A stretch of DNA of 23,983 nucleotides from Pleurobrachia bachei (Eukaryota; Ctenophora; Tentaculata; Cydippida; Pleurobrachiidae), in assembly GCA_000695325.1 (NCBI GenBank), contig AVPN01001339.1:1-23983 (forward strand), read 5' to 3'. The notes under the pieces were generated by a model. The model did not search any database. It saw only the letters and a list, made by a program, of their open reading frames with translations, and was not told the DNA's origin. A program made the translations under genes and the position numbers. Positions 23,831 to 23,983 of the stretch are shown in pieces (position 1 is the first letter of the stretch; each line of letters opens with the position of its first letter).

Positions 23831-23923
23831 CAGTAGAGACAGAGTGTCCATACAGCTCTCCCTCTCTATTGTGGTTAAGGAAGGATCCATCCATATCTCT
23901 CTTTCTCTCTCCATCAGTTAGAG

Positions 23924-23940
23924 AGACTGACTCCAGAGCT
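23924..23940. repeat. U3 partner of the leader 17-bp match
   Basis: AGACTGACTCCAGAGCT, reverse complement of 22312-22328; includes an AP-1-like TGACTC. In the element it lies in U3, so in RNA it is present at the 3' end only. Confidence 0.85.
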
Positions 23941-23983
23941 GGCGAGAGTCTCGTCACGATATACACCGCGGGTACCGCGTACA
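23934..23983. repeat. 50-bp terminal direct repeat, right copy
   Basis: Identical to bases 1-50; includes CCGCGG-GTACC-GCG, a near-palindrome. See the left copy. Confidence 0.95.

Overview
The window is almost entirely one giant Ty3/Gypsy-type (Metaviridae-like) LTR retroelement or endogenous retrovirus, lying on the minus strand. Gag (four CCHC knuckles) and Pol (protease, RT, RNase H, integrase) are unmistakable. The intron signals (GTAAGT donors, polypyrimidine-AG acceptors, CTAAC/CTAAT branch-like sequences), the LTR promoter and the envelope genes point to a metazoan host, probably an invertebrate. I cannot name the species.

Layout in element sense (minus strand, high to low coordinate): U3 promoter with TATA box and bZIP-type inverted repeats (about 23.98-23.6 kb); leader with an acidic-repeat coding exon (23.1-22.4 kb) and several splice donors (22.4-21.9 kb); unrecognised 237-aa ORF (21.5-20.8); gag (20.4-18.8); pol with a disordered C-terminal extension of about 650 aa (18.7-13.1); a central gap of about 1.4 kb that holds a spliced gene on the OPPOSITE (plus) strand, coding a small Cys-rich single-pass membrane protein (12.16-12.71); an accessory block with a 182-aa unknown, a GLD-2/TUTase-like terminal nucleotidyltransferase, two small basic proteins, a putative 46-aa membrane peptide and a 397-aa acidic protein with a basic bZIP/ARM-like end (11.7-5.1); two glycoprotein genes, 569 aa (attachment-like, unrecognised) and 753 aa (F/Env-like class I fusion protein) (4.9-0.5); then a polypurine tract and the start of the 3' LTR (265-1). 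The first and last 50 bp are identical. With only one copy of most LTR sequence visible, this fits a circular map or collapsed-LTR assembly better than two very short LTRs.

How it may work: nearly every minus-strand ORF start lies 1-8 nt after an AG that looks like a 3' splice site, six of them in an ATAG box. With three strong donors in the leader, this suggests the downstream genes are expressed from many alternatively (or trans-) spliced mRNAs, as in complex retroviruses. The bZIP-like proteins and TGACG-type inverted repeats in U3 suggest self-regulated transcription. A 17-nt complementarity between the 3' U3 and the 5' leader suggests genome cyclisation. The most unusual parts are the captured nucleotidyltransferase, the antisense spliced membrane-protein gene, the shared splice-acceptor boxes and the paired glycoproteins.
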